DNA of 64,000 nucleotides from Tissierella sp032104385 (GTDB lineage: Bacteria > Bacillota > Clostridia > Tissierellales > Tissierellaceae), in NCBI RefSeq assembly GCF_032104385.1, contig NZ_DAMCHJ010000001.1:186001-250000 (forward strand), in the 5' to 3' direction. Below the pieces are notes generated by a model that was given only the letters and a program-made list of their open reading frames with translations, made no database searches and was not told the DNA's origin. Position numbers and translations under genes: made by a program. This document shows, piece after piece, positions 25,536 through 34,330 of this stretch (its first letter is position 1; each line of letters begins with the position of its first letter).

Positions 25536-27563
25536 TTATATTGAAAATATATTTAATTTGTCTTTTAATTCTCTTGCTAACTCCTTTAATTGCAATGCTG
25601 TTTCATTAAATTCTGTCATAGTTGCATTTATTTCCTCTGCTGATGCTGATACTTCTTCTGTACTCGCTGAGCTTTCCTCAGCTATGGAAGATATATTTAA
25701 CATTCTATTTACTATATTATCTTTACTTTCATTTGTCTGATTTATGGAATCCTTTATTTTCTCTATTCCTCTCATTAATTTATTTATAGACTCCATAATC
25801 ATGTTAAATATTTCTCTTGTTTCATTTACAAATTCTGTTTGCTCAGTAACTACCATTTGTGTGTCGTCCATGGTTTCTACTACTAATCTTGAGCCCTCCT
25901 TTATCTTCTCTATCAAAGCTTGAATCTGATATGTGGCATCTCCAGATTGCTCTGCTAACTTTCTTATCTCATCAGCAACTACTGAAAAACCTCTTCCTGC
26001 TTCTCCTGCCCTAGCTGCCTCTATGGCTGCATTTAATGCTAATAAATTAGTTTGAGCAGATATTTCATTTATAGTATCTGTTATAATACCAATCTCAGCA
26101 GTTACTCCATTCATTTCCCCTATGGCTACTGACATATCCTTAGCTTTTCTATTTGCTTCTTCAGTTTTTCCTATTAATTTATTCATCTGCTTTAATCCAT
26201 CTTGACTTAATTCATTTGTTTCTGATGATATTGCATTCATACTATTGGCTAATTCTTCAATATTCTCAATTTCTGTTGCTAATTTATTTACTCCTTCTAC
26301 TCCATCATTAATATCTTCCGCCTGAGATACTGTCCCCTGTGCTACTTGATCTATGGTTATGCTTATTTCATCTATGGCTATGGAAGCCTCCTTAGCAGAA
26401 CCACTCATTATATCAGATGTACTTAATATAATATTTGAAGATTCTCCTATATTCCTTACTAAATTTCTAATAGTATTTATCATATCATTAAATCCATTGC
26501 TTAAATCTTCAAATTCATCTCCTGTATTTATATCAGTACGAAATAATAAATCACCTTCTGATACCTTTTGGAAACCATATAATAATTTATTAATATTCTT
26601 ATTTATCCATCTTACTACAAACAATGCTATAATTACAGCTATAGTTGCTATAACAACTACCATAATTCCATTGGTTAATCTTATTTTATTTGTATCATCC
26701 AATAATTCTTTTTCATTTAAATCAACTACTATTTTCCAACCTCTTTTTGTATCTGTAGTATGACCTATATACTCTTTTTTACCATTTATCTCATATACAT
26801 TAAAATTCATTTTTTCCCCAGAAATATCATTCCACCATGGCATTTCTTTAGCAGATTCACCACGTAATTCCTCTGAATCTGGATGAGCTACTGTTATACC
26901 TCTTGAGTCAATAACATGAAGATAACCATTTTCTCCTATCTTTATAGATGATAATATATTAGATAAATCCTCCAATGCTATATCTATAGCAACTGCCCCA
27001 ATAATCTCTCCATCTACCTCTACAGTTTTAGAAATTGTAATTATATCTTTTCCTGTAAAGGCATCTATATATGGGTCTGAATAAGTTAACTTTCCTTTAT
27101 TCACCACTGCATCTTTGTACCAATCTCTATCTGTCGGGTCATAATCTGGCGCCAATTGAGTTTCTGGATATAATATGGTCTGTTTATTTTTTAGTCCAAT
27201 ATATGCTCCAAGAATGGCAGAATCTGATTTCTGTGCGTATCCTAATCTTTCAAAAACCTCATCTGTAAGCTCTCTGTTAAAATAGACATCTTTAAATAAT
27301 TTATCTTCTACAAATATATTGGCAATTGATTCAAATCGTCCAAAAGAAAAATCTATAGAATCTTGAACCTGCTCAATATTTTGCAAAGATGTAACTTTAA
27401 GCTTATTATATAGAATATTAAAGGATGTTTGATATGATAAAATACCTAATAATACTATAGGAATTACAGATATAGACAATAAAAGTATGATTAGTTTTGT
27501 CTTAATACTTTTCTGTCTTTTTATTTTTTTATTGCCTTCAGACTTATTTACCTCTTCTTTCAT
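25536..27563 (-). CDS. Methyl-accepting chemotaxis protein with dCache_1 sensor, amino-acid-type
   Basis: 675 residues: cytoplasmic basic tail, TM1 (about 24-44), extracellular dCache domain (about 45-295), TM2 (about 298-318), HAMP (about 320-372) and signalling domain with tip SAQTNLLALNAAIEAARAGE. In the membrane-distal Cache module the run YDPTDRDWYKDA places Tyr, Arg (+5), Trp (+7), Tyr (+8) and Asp (+10) as in the amino-acid-binding dCache_1AA motif, and a further Asp follows in GAVAIDIAL. An amino acid ligand is therefore inferred. A likely sigma-D promoter lies at 27612-27638. Confidence 0.93.
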   Translation of the reverse strand: MKEEVNKSEGNKKIKRQKSIKTKLIILLLSISVIPIVLLGILSYQTSFNILYNKLKVTSLQNIEQVQDSIDFSFGRFESIANIFVEDKLFKDVYFNRELTDEVFERLGYAQKSDSAILGAYIGLKNKQTILYPETQLAPDYDPTDRDWYKDAVVNKGKLTYSDPYIDAFTGKDIITISKTVEVDGEIIGAVAIDIALEDLSNILSSIKIGENGYLHVIDSRGITVAHPDSEELRGESAKEMPWWNDISGEKMNFNVYEINGKKEYIGHTTDTKRGWKIVVDLNEKELLDDTNKIRLTNGIMVVVIATIAVIIALFVVRWINKNINKLLYGFQKVSEGDLLFRTDINTGDEFEDLSNGFNDMINTIRNLVRNIGESSNIILSTSDIMSGSAKEASIAIDEISITIDQVAQGTVSQAEDINDGVEGVNKLATEIENIEELANSMNAISSETNELSQDGLKQMNKLIGKTEEANRKAKDMSVAIGEMNGVTAEIGIITDTINEISAQTNLLALNAAIEAARAGEAGRGFSVVADEIRKLAEQSGDATYQIQALIEKIKEGSRLVVETMDDTQMVVTEQTEFVNETREIFNMIMESINKLMRGIEKIKDSINQTNESKDNIVNRMLNISSIAEESSASTEEVSASAEEINATMTEFNETALQLKELARELKDKLNIFSI

Positions 27564-27611
27564 CTTTTTATAATCCCCCTTTGTTATTATTTTAACTAGC
27601 TTCTGCTATAT

Positions 27612-27638
27612 ATATCGACATTATTTTAAAATCCATTA
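27612..27638 (-). promoter_or_regulatory. Probable sigma-D (FliA-type) promoter for dCache chemoreceptor
   Basis: On the minus strand TAAT, 15 bases, GTCGATAT, against the consensus TAAA-N15-GCCGATAT: ten of twelve positions agree with exact spacing. About 50 bases upstream of the ATG. Places this receptor in the motility regulon. Confidence 0.6.
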
Positions 27639-27680
27639 ATATTATCTATGATAAATTTCTTTGTATAATTTTTGCTTATA

Positions 27681-27735
27681 AACAAAAGGACAGGTTTTCC
27701 GTTCCAAATTGGAATGGAAAACCTGTCCTTTTGTT
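27681..27735 (-). terminator. Long hairpin terminator of activase gene
   Basis: Perfect 20-bp stem AACAAAAGGACAGGTTTTCC with its complement at 27716-27735, extended by TTCC/GGAA. It starts two bases after the stop codon at 27737. Confidence 0.85.
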
Positions 27736-27736
27736 C

Positions 27737-28492
27737 CTATATATCTTTCGCTAATAAGGCAGCTCCTATGGATCCTGCATATCTTGCCAATGGACTTGTT
27801 TGTACTTTTACCCCTAGTTTTTCTGAAAGTAGATAGGCAAAAGATTCTACCTCGCATAGTCCTCCTGTTAAAAATATAGTATCAGTAGCACCATGTTTGT
27901 GTAAAAGGGCATATACTCTTCCCGTAATAGAATTTACTATGCCTCTTGCTATACTTTCTCTTTTAGTTCCAGAACCTATAAGACTTATAACTTCTGATTC
28001 AGCAAATACCGTACACATACTGGTAATGTTTATATCCTCTCCAGACAATGCCATTCTTCCTAATTCATCTATACCGACTCCTAAAGTATTTGCCATTAGC
28101 TCTAAAAATCTTCCAGTACCTGCTGCACATTTGTCATTCATTGTAAAGTTAGATACTTTCCCTTTTTCTAAGGTAATTATCTTAGTATCTTGTCCGCCTA
28201 TGTCTATAACTGTACAATCTTTACCTAATAAATAATGAGTTCCTTTGCCATGGCAGGTAATTTCTGTAATGGTTTTATCTGCATAGGGTACGGAAATTCT
28301 ACCATATCCTGTAGCTATAACCTTTGATTCATCTATTTTTATATTGTTTTTCTCTAGTTTTTCTTTAATTACTTTTGATGTTTCTATACTGCTCCATCCT
28401 GTAGGCATAGTGAAATTTTCCATTAGCTCAATATCATTAAATACGGAAACTTTCGCAGCTGTGGAGCCTATGTCTATACCAATATAATACAT
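27737..28492 (-). CDS. BadF/HgdC-type ATP-dependent activase of a 2-hydroxyacyl-CoA dehydratase-like reductase
   Basis: 251 residues of the ASKHA ATPase fold: phosphate 1 motif GIDIGSTAAKVSV, phosphate 2 DIGGQDTK, and the two cysteines that bind the bridging [4Fe-4S] cluster of the homodimer (NDKCAAGTGRFLE and ITSMCTVFAES). Such activases use ATP to push a low-potential electron onto a partner enzyme. The partner is the double-cubane protein encoded directly upstream (17-base gap). Oxygen-labile; implies strictly anaerobic life. Confidence 0.93.
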   Translation of the reverse strand: MYYIGIDIGSTAAKVSVFNDIELMENFTMPTGWSSIETSKVIKEKLEKNNIKIDESKVIATGYGRISVPYADKTITEITCHGKGTHYLLGKDCTVIDIGGQDTKIITLEKGKVSNFTMNDKCAAGTGRFLELMANTLGVGIDELGRMALSGEDINITSMCTVFAESEVISLIGSGTKRESIARGIVNSITGRVYALLHKHGATDTIFLTGGLCEVESFAYLLSEKLGVKVQTSPLARYAGSIGAALLAKDI

Positions 28493-28508
28493 TTCCTATC
28501 ATCCTTTA

Positions 28509-29672
28509 CTATTTTGCAGTTGCTGGTCTCTCTATTGTTTCTAAAAAAGCTTCTACTCTTACCTTTACTTGTCCAGTATCTGAATCTGAATAATCAGTTT
28601 CTATTTGAATAAAGGGCAATTTTAATTTTTCTTGGACAAATTTCTTAACTGTAAATGATTCTATATTATATGTGTGACATGCTTGCCAAGTTAAATCTAC
28701 TACTCCATCTACATCATATTCTTTAGCTAATCTTTCGATTAAATTCAATCTTCCATTATTATTTGTCATACATGAACAAGGTGTAGAAAGATATTTTTCT
28801 GCTAGTGCAGTTATAGGATCTTTTTCTTCATCTACCATAACATCTAATCCCTTGTATCCAGTACAATTCTCTAAGGCTACTACTGATGCACCAGCTTCTT
28901 CTAATGCCTTTAGTACCTTTTCTGACCCAGAACCTATTGGACAACCTGTAAGTAATATCCTGGGTGCTGTTTCATCAAAGGCATATATGCCTTTTGCCAT
29001 ACGTTCTTCTATTTCAGCTATTAATCTCTCTATTAAATCTATTCCCGATTCCTTATTTACATTAAAACCTTTTAACCATTGAGCCAACATCATATCCATT
29101 CCTGATAATGGAGCTGGTTTATGAGCATTTAATTTATGTAATCTCTTCATTGCGTCTCTTTCTTTATTCATAAGCTTAATAGCATCTCTTAGCTTTTCAT
29201 CTGTTATTTCTACTCCAAATTGTTCTTCTAAAAAATTCTTAAACTTAATCATTTCTTTTTTCCATAAATCTAATGAATCTTCATCATTTGCTGTTTGCGG
29301 CAAATTCATTATATGCATTGGTTTTATTTTTCCCATTAATTCATACATTTTTTTCTTCCCATCACAAGTAGTTTCTGCTAAAAGTGCATCTGAGAAAAAG
29401 AAATATGGGCATTTATCTGTAATGGCAAATCCGTAGCTGGATTTTATAAGTGGACATAGATTTCTTGGCAGTTCTTTTTCTGCATCTTCTATAGGTGCTT
29501 GAGTTGTACCACATAATGTTACAGGTATTGCATCTGCTGCTAATGCTATTTCTGAAGGTGAAAATACACAATACATTCCTACAACTTTTTTACCAGACTC
29601 ATGTGCTTCTTTAATTTTAACTGAGTTCACACCTCTTAATCCTTCAACTTCTTCCATTATTGATGGTCTCAT
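28509..29672 (-). CDS. Double-cubane-cluster anaerobic reductase (2-hydroxyacyl-CoA dehydratase D-like)
   Basis: 387 residues of the HgdB/FldC/BzdN superfamily. It is a single subunit, where true dehydratases have two, and its cysteines (RNLCPLIKSSYG, DKCPYFFFSD, ETTCDGKKK, ENCTGYKG, STPCSCMTNN, WQACHTYN) fit the double-cubane-cluster proteins, which hold an [8Fe-9S] cluster and reduce small molecules (acetylene, azide, hydrazine in vitro). Natural substrate unknown. It forms an operon with its activase. ATG is preceded by GGAGTGTGTG. The missing second subunit argues against an amino acid fermentation dehydratase. Confidence 0.85.
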   Translation of the reverse strand: MRPSIMEEVEGLRGVNSVKIKEAHESGKKVVGMYCVFSPSEIALAADAIPVTLCGTTQAPIEDAEKELPRNLCPLIKSSYGFAITDKCPYFFFSDALLAETTCDGKKKMYELMGKIKPMHIMNLPQTANDEDSLDLWKKEMIKFKNFLEEQFGVEITDEKLRDAIKLMNKERDAMKRLHKLNAHKPAPLSGMDMMLAQWLKGFNVNKESGIDLIERLIAEIEERMAKGIYAFDETAPRILLTGCPIGSGSEKVLKALEEAGASVVALENCTGYKGLDVMVDEEKDPITALAEKYLSTPCSCMTNNNGRLNLIERLAKEYDVDGVVDLTWQACHTYNIESFTVKKFVQEKLKLPFIQIETDYSDSDTGQVKVRVEAFLETIERPATAK

Positions 29673-29726
29673 ATTTCACACACTCCTTTTATAAAGTTAC
29701 ATACACTTTAAAGTCTACCATGTAAA

Positions 29727-29768
29727 AAAAACATCTACCAATTATTTTTATCAATGATAGATGTTTTT
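29727..29768 (-). terminator. Terminator of NifU-like gene
   Basis: AAAAACATCTA ... TAGATGTTTTT stem with a run of eight T in the minus transcript, 28 bases after the stop at 29797. Confidence 0.8.
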
Positions 29769-29796
29769 ATATAGATAAAACTTATCCTAATTCATT

Positions 29797-30174
29797 TTAT
29801 TGCTTTTTCTTCAAATAATCTTCTATTGCAGACCTTAACCCTTTAACTCCAAGAACTGAGCAATGAATCTTACTTTGTGGCAAACCATCTAAGGCATCTA
29901 TTAATTCTTTTTCAGTAATAGCTAAGGCTTCTTCTATAGTTTTTCCCTTTGCCATTTCTGTTATCATACTACTTGTTGCTATAGAAGCAGTACATCCAAA
30001 TACTAAAAAACTAATATCTGTTATTATATTGTCCTTTACCTTAATATAAATAGTTAAGGAATCACCACATTTTAAATCTCCAAAGGTTCCTTCTCCATCA
30101 GGATCTCTCATACTTCCTACATTTCTTGGACTCATAAAATGTTCTATTACTTTCATTGAGTACTCTGAATACAA
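29797..30174 (-). CDS. NifU/IscU-like iron-sulfur cluster scaffold
   Basis: 125 residues with the IscU/NifU-N fold: three cluster cysteines in GDLKCGDSL, FGCTASIATSS and KIHCSVLG. Substitutions against the usual GDPxCGD and GCxAxIASxS are modest. It receives sulfur from a cysteine desulfurase and passes Fe-S clusters on; no desulfurase gene is adjacent. TTG at 30174 (MYSEYSMKVIEHF) is chosen because the family starts with MYSE and AGGAAG lies about ten bases before; a GTG at 30183 touches that site. It stands between iron-sulfur enzyme genes and a sensor kinase, perhaps serving the former. Confidence 0.85.
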   Translation of the reverse strand: MYSEYSMKVIEHFMSPRNVGSMRDPDGEGTFGDLKCGDSLTIYIKVKDNIITDISFLVFGCTASIATSSMITEMAKGKTIEEALAITEKELIDALDGLPQSKIHCSVLGVKGLRSAIEDYLKKKQ

Positions 30175-30215
30175 TCTAATCACTTCCTATTTATATAGTA
30201 ATGTTATCTACTATC

Positions 30216-32084
30216 TTATTTTACCACATAGATATCAGAAAATTCCACATGTATCTTTTCTGAATAACATGCTTCCTCTCTATCTCTTTCTATCCTATTA
30301 TCATCAATAACTCTATCTGGTAATTCCATTATAAATTCACTTCCCTTGCCAAGTTCACTATGTACTGATATAGAACCTTCATGCAATTCCACCAAGGATT
30401 TAACTAAAGATAATCCAATCCCTGAGCCTTCTACTCCTCTTCTAAGAGGATTTTCTACTTGAGCAAATCTATTAAAAATCATTTCTAATTTATCTTGGGG
30501 AATTCCAATTCCATTATCTTTAACAGAGATAATAACCTTTTCTTCCTCACCATAGATATTGACCTCAATTTTACCTCCTTTTTCTGTAAATTTAATTGCA
30601 TTTGATAATAGATTTAACATAATTCTCTCCATCATATCCATATCAAAGGCAATTACCTTCTCCTCTACATCTGTATCAAATATGATACTAATATCCTTCA
30701 TCTTTGTATATTCTACAATGGACATGGTTATATCTTCAATAACCTTCACAATATCATTATTTCTTAATTTAATTTTAACATTGCTGCTCTCGATTTTAGT
30801 TATATCAATAAAATTGCTGATTAATCTTAATAACCTATAACTATTTTGTTTCTGAATCCCGATATATTTATTAAATAATCTTTGAAACTCTTCTAAATCA
30901 TTCATATCTGTATTTTCTAATAATTGTATGCTTCCTAGTATAATATTTAAAGGTGTCTTAAATTCATGGGATATTGTAGCTAAAAAATTAGACTTCAATT
31001 GATTATATTCTTCTGTTTCTATTGCCTTCTGATTAAGAGCCTCTACCATTTTGTCAAAAGCTTGCCCAACATCACCAAAAACATCATCTTCATTAATACC
31101 TGTTTTTACGTTTAGATCTCCCGTCTTAACCTTATGAGCTGCTAGTTTTAATTTCTCAATTGATTTAATAAAGCTACTAGACATTAATATTGCTATGGCA
31201 AAAGATATTATGTAAATTAAAGTAAATACTGTTAGATTTCTTATGGATGAATATCTTCCATTTGCTAATACCTTTTCCACAGGTGTAGCTACAAAACTGG
31301 CCCAACCAATTTCCTTAATAGGACAATCAACTCCCAATCGTTCTATTCCATCAGATTGAGAGTATCGAGAATACGTCTTTATAACCTCTCCTTTTAATGC
31401 CTTCCTTGTAGGAGAGTCTTCACTTGCTACTTCTATTTTGGGAATTAATATATTATCTCCGCCACGGTATACTATATTTGCATCTTTATCTACTAATCCA
31501 AATATACTTCCAGATACTATTCTATTTATGGGAAGAATATATTTCATATCATTAGCTCTTATTGTATTTATAACTATACCCTTTAATTCTCCATCAATCA
31601 AAATTCCCCTTGCAATAGGAATTATCAACTCGCCAGTGATAGTGCTCCGCTCTAAGTTTCCTATTACCTTTTCTTTTCCATTAATAATATCTTGATAGAT
31701 ATTCCTATCTCTTATATCTATTAGTATTTCTGCTTCTTTTGAACTTATATTCACAATACCTTCAGACGTAGCCCAATAATAATCCATCCTAAAGAGTTGG
31801 TTCTCTAAAGATGTATTGTTAAGGTATTTATTTAGACACTGAATTCTCTGATCAGGATGTGAAACTAGAGTCTTTCCAATTACATATTGATTTGACCAAG
31901 TTCTTTCTAAAAAACCCATAAATAAAGTATTGATTACTTCTGCATACTCTTGATTTGCTTCTAATTCTGTCTGCATATTTATTTCTAAGTCTTTTCTTAT
32001 ATCTATGATGTTTAATATTGATAACGGAATTAATGTAATAAAAATCAATAATACCAATTTAAATCTTACAGGATTTATTTTCAA
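30216..32084 (-). CDS. Sensor histidine kinase (orphan)
   Basis: 622 residues: TM1 (about 9-29), extracellular Cache-like sensor (about 30-285, with RMDYYWATSEGIVNI and SIFGLVDKDANIVY), TM2 (about 287-307), HAMP (about 310-360), dimerisation/phospho-acceptor box FLATISHEFKTPLN with His about 373, and a catalytic domain with N box NLLSNAIKF, DNGIGIPQ and GSGIGLSLVKS. No response regulator gene lies in the window. It is only 1.2 kb from a promoter with OmpR-type repeats (33323-33349), which may be a hint. Start is TTG at 32084 behind a strong AGGAGG. Confidence 0.92.
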   Translation of the reverse strand: MKINPVRFKLVLLIFITLIPLSILNIIDIRKDLEINMQTELEANQEYAEVINTLFMGFLERTWSNQYVIGKTLVSHPDQRIQCLNKYLNNTSLENQLFRMDYYWATSEGIVNISSKEAEILIDIRDRNIYQDIINGKEKVIGNLERSTITGELIIPIARGILIDGELKGIVINTIRANDMKYILPINRIVSGSIFGLVDKDANIVYRGGDNILIPKIEVASEDSPTRKALKGEVIKTYSRYSQSDGIERLGVDCPIKEIGWASFVATPVEKVLANGRYSSIRNLTVFTLIYIISFAIAILMSSSFIKSIEKLKLAAHKVKTGDLNVKTGINEDDVFGDVGQAFDKMVEALNQKAIETEEYNQLKSNFLATISHEFKTPLNIILGSIQLLENTDMNDLEEFQRLFNKYIGIQKQNSYRLLRLISNFIDITKIESSNVKIKLRNNDIVKVIEDITMSIVEYTKMKDISIIFDTDVEEKVIAFDMDMMERIMLNLLSNAIKFTEKGGKIEVNIYGEEEKVIISVKDNGIGIPQDKLEMIFNRFAQVENPLRRGVEGSGIGLSLVKSLVELHEGSISVHSELGKGSEFIMELPDRVIDDNRIERDREEACYSEKIHVEFSDIYVVK

Positions 32085-32173
32085 TATTTATCCTCCTAAA
32101 ATATGTCTTTATGTGAACTATTATAGCAATACTTATAAAAATTGGCAATAAGTGACATTTAGGGGTAAAATAA

Positions 32174-32211
32174 AAATCAAGGACTATACTAAAATATATA
32201 GTCCTTGATTT
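32174..32211 (-). terminator. Terminator of exported copper-amine-oxidase-N-like gene
   Basis: Perfect 15-bp stem AAATCAAGGACTATA / TATAGTCCTTGATTT, 8-base loop, T-run on the minus strand; 16 bases past the stop at 32228. Confidence 0.88.
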
Positions 32212-32227
32212 CAGGAGGAAATCTATT

Positions 32228-33265
32228 CTATTTTCCTATATTAATCATTCCATTTTCTGCTACTTCTATTTCTGCCTTCAATATTTCCTCTAAAAAGCTT
32301 AGAGGTACATAGGTAGTAAAGTCCTTCATTTCTGGTGCTGTCCCTAATTTCACCATCATTTTAGCAAAATTATAATTATCTTGTCCGATAGTTATAGAAG
32401 TCCATTGTGCACCCTTTATTAATTCTGCCGTTTTTGTTTCACCATTCCATTTTATCTCATACCCTAAAGTTTCAGATATTTGTCTAAGGGGAACCATAAT
32501 TACCCCTTTATCATTTTTATACAACCTTTTATTTAGAGTAATTTCCTTATTATTTATAATCATCTTATCTAAGACCGTAATTTCTGGCTTTTCTTTTTCT
32601 TCCCTATTGTTTTCCATTACAATTATTTTTTCCGGTGTTGTTTGCGCTGGGATACTCTTTGTTGATATAGTATAAAAAATAATTAAATCCCTATTTACTA
32701 TATTTTCTTTTTCTATTTTTTTTCCATCTTTATCGACTATAATTGTGTTTTCAGATGGATTTATTTTTAGCATGCCATCAGAACTTATAAGCTCTTTATT
32801 AAATCTTGAAATATGAGTAAATATTGGTTCTTCACTCTCATCTATTACAATAACATCTGGACCTAATTGCGGCGGCATACTCATTGCCATCATAGTATTT
32901 TTATGGTAGTACGCCGAAACTTTCATACCCTTTTTAAGTGTATCTTTTGTTATAAACTCCTTAGTCTTATTGTTTAAAAGAATTACATCCTCATTGATAT
33001 GAAATAACATTCCATTATATGGTTCATCTTCCTTATCTTTAACTAATACAGATAAGTTTTTTCCATTATTATTTACTTCAACTATTTTTCCCTCATACTT
33101 TATATAATCTGCTACTATTTTATCTTCAGTCTCTTCTGCCTTATCAATCGGTGCTGATATTGGAATTATATCCTTTCCTTCCAAGTTGTTAGCTTTAACC
33201 ATCAATGGACTTAATGAGATACAAGTTGCCAGTGATAATACCATATACTTTCTAATTTTTTTCAT
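32228..33265 (-). CDS. Exported protein with copper amine oxidase N-terminal-like domain
   Basis: 345 residues with a signal peptide (1-25, SLSPLMVKAN). The middle holds two small beta domains with similar KIVEVNNNGKNLSVLV-type strands; the last about 110 residues (KEITLNKRLYKNDKGVIMVPLRQISETLGYEIKWNGETKTAEL ... YVPLSFLEEIL) form the Cu_amine_oxidN1-like domain, common in surface proteins of Clostridia as a wall- or substrate-binding module. It has no oxidase activity. Enzymatic role unknown. GGGAAGAGGAG precedes the ATG. The promoter region carries three phased TTACA boxes. Confidence 0.8.
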   Translation of the reverse strand: MKKIRKYMVLSLATCISLSPLMVKANNLEGKDIIPISAPIDKAEETEDKIVADYIKYEGKIVEVNNNGKNLSVLVKDKEDEPYNGMLFHINEDVILLNNKTKEFITKDTLKKGMKVSAYYHKNTMMAMSMPPQLGPDVIVIDESEEPIFTHISRFNKELISSDGMLKINPSENTIIVDKDGKKIEKENIVNRDLIIFYTISTKSIPAQTTPEKIIVMENNREEKEKPEITVLDKMIINNKEITLNKRLYKNDKGVIMVPLRQISETLGYEIKWNGETKTAELIKGAQWTSITIGQDNYNFAKMMVKLGTAPEMKDFTTYVPLSFLEEILKAEIEVAENGMINIGK

Positions 33266-33322
33266 TTCTTTATCACTCCTCTTCCCTTATAATTATAATA
33301 TCAGCAATTTGTGTTAAAATGG

Positions 33323-33349
33323 TTACATTAGGATTACAATATGATTACA
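33323..33349. promoter_or_regulatory. Three TTACA boxes at exact 11-bp spacing (Pho-box-like)
   Basis: TTACA at 33323, 33334 and 33345. As hexamers GTTACA, ATTACA, ATTACA with 5-base spacers. Direct repeats spaced by one helical turn are the binding pattern of OmpR/PhoB/PhoP-class response regulators. They lie upstream of the gene starting at 33265, on whose strand a TATTATAAT -10-like element follows downstream. Confidence 0.55.
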
Positions 33350-33442
33350 AAATATAAGTTTTAAAATCATATGTCTCATGTTAAATATTATATCTCAAAT
33401 ATATATCATAATTTATCATCAGCAAAAAATAAATTACCTTTT

Positions 33443-34285
33443 TTACCTAACCAATGATGGATACCAATTTTTCTTATTCTTTTCCATCTTTAATCTATTC
33501 CATTCTGCAAGTATTATAGCTGCTTCTGTAGATGCTGCTATACTCTTTTCAATGCCATCATAAGCAAATTCATTTGTCTCTCTATTTCCAATTACAGTGA
33601 ATATTGCTCCTGCTTTTATTTTAAACAAACTTGATAAAGTAAGAACTGTTGCCGCTTCCATTTCATAATTTATTACATTTGCAGCCTTTAGATCTTCATA
33701 TCTAGTTTGAAACCAGCTTTGTCTATATCCACCAAACCCATCTCTATTTTGTCCGCAAAAGAAAGATGCAGCTGTGGCAGTTATTCCTACATGATAGGTA
33801 TATCCTAGTCTTTCACATGCTTCTACCAAAGCAGCAACTACTTCATAATCAGCAACTGCAGGGTAATTTAGATTTATATAATTTTCACTAGTTCCATCAT
33901 ATCTAACTGCACCTGATGAGATTATTAAATCCCCAGTTCTAATATGTGGCTGAATCGCAGAGGTAGTCCCTACTCTAATAAATGTCTTTGCTCCAATCGT
34001 TGCTAAACCTTCCATTGCACTAGCTGTAGATCCACCACCTGCTCCAGTAGAGCAAGCTGAAATATCTACTCCTCTTATTTTTCCAGTATGAGTCACATGT
34101 TCTCTATTTCTTCCTACTTCCTTAAACTCATCCCATTTTTCTGATATTTTTGGAACCCTATCAGGATCTCCAGGTAATAAAACAATATCTGCTATATCTC
34201 CTGGTTTACATCTTATATGATATTGAATATTTCCATCTAACTCAGGTCTATCAGCTTTTGATTCCCAGTTTTTCTTATCTCCCAT
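33443..34285 (-). CDS. udp: Nucleoside phosphorylase, uridine phosphorylase type
   Basis: 280 residues of the PNP/UDP family-1 fold. Phosphate-binding PGDPDRV, the motif VGTTSAIQPHIRTGD typical of uridine phosphorylase, and the ribose/base motif YEMEAATVLTLSS are present; FFCGQNRDGFGGYR extends the base pocket. It splits pyrimidine (mainly uridine-type) nucleosides with phosphate to base and ribose 1-phosphate. It is the last gene of the eight-gene minus-strand nucleoside operon 41497-33443. ATG 34285 is chosen since GGGAG touches the one at 34294. No clear terminator was seen behind it. Confidence 0.85.
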   Translation of the reverse strand: MGDKKNWESKADRPELDGNIQYHIRCKPGDIADIVLLPGDPDRVPKISEKWDEFKEVGRNREHVTHTGKIRGVDISACSTGAGGGSTASAMEGLATIGAKTFIRVGTTSAIQPHIRTGDLIISSGAVRYDGTSENYINLNYPAVADYEVVAALVEACERLGYTYHVGITATAASFFCGQNRDGFGGYRQSWFQTRYEDLKAANVINYEMEAATVLTLSSLFKIKAGAIFTVIGNRETNEFAYDGIEKSIAASTEAAIILAEWNRLKMEKNKKNWYPSLVR

Positions 34286-34330
34286 TAGAAACATCTCCCT
34301 TACTAATTATTAATGAAGATTTACAAATCA

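Noticed and set aside
27642..27857. 71-codon minus-strand frame across the end of the activase gene
   Set aside because: It overlaps the activase in another frame and runs through its 20-bp terminator stem; basic, low-quality translation.
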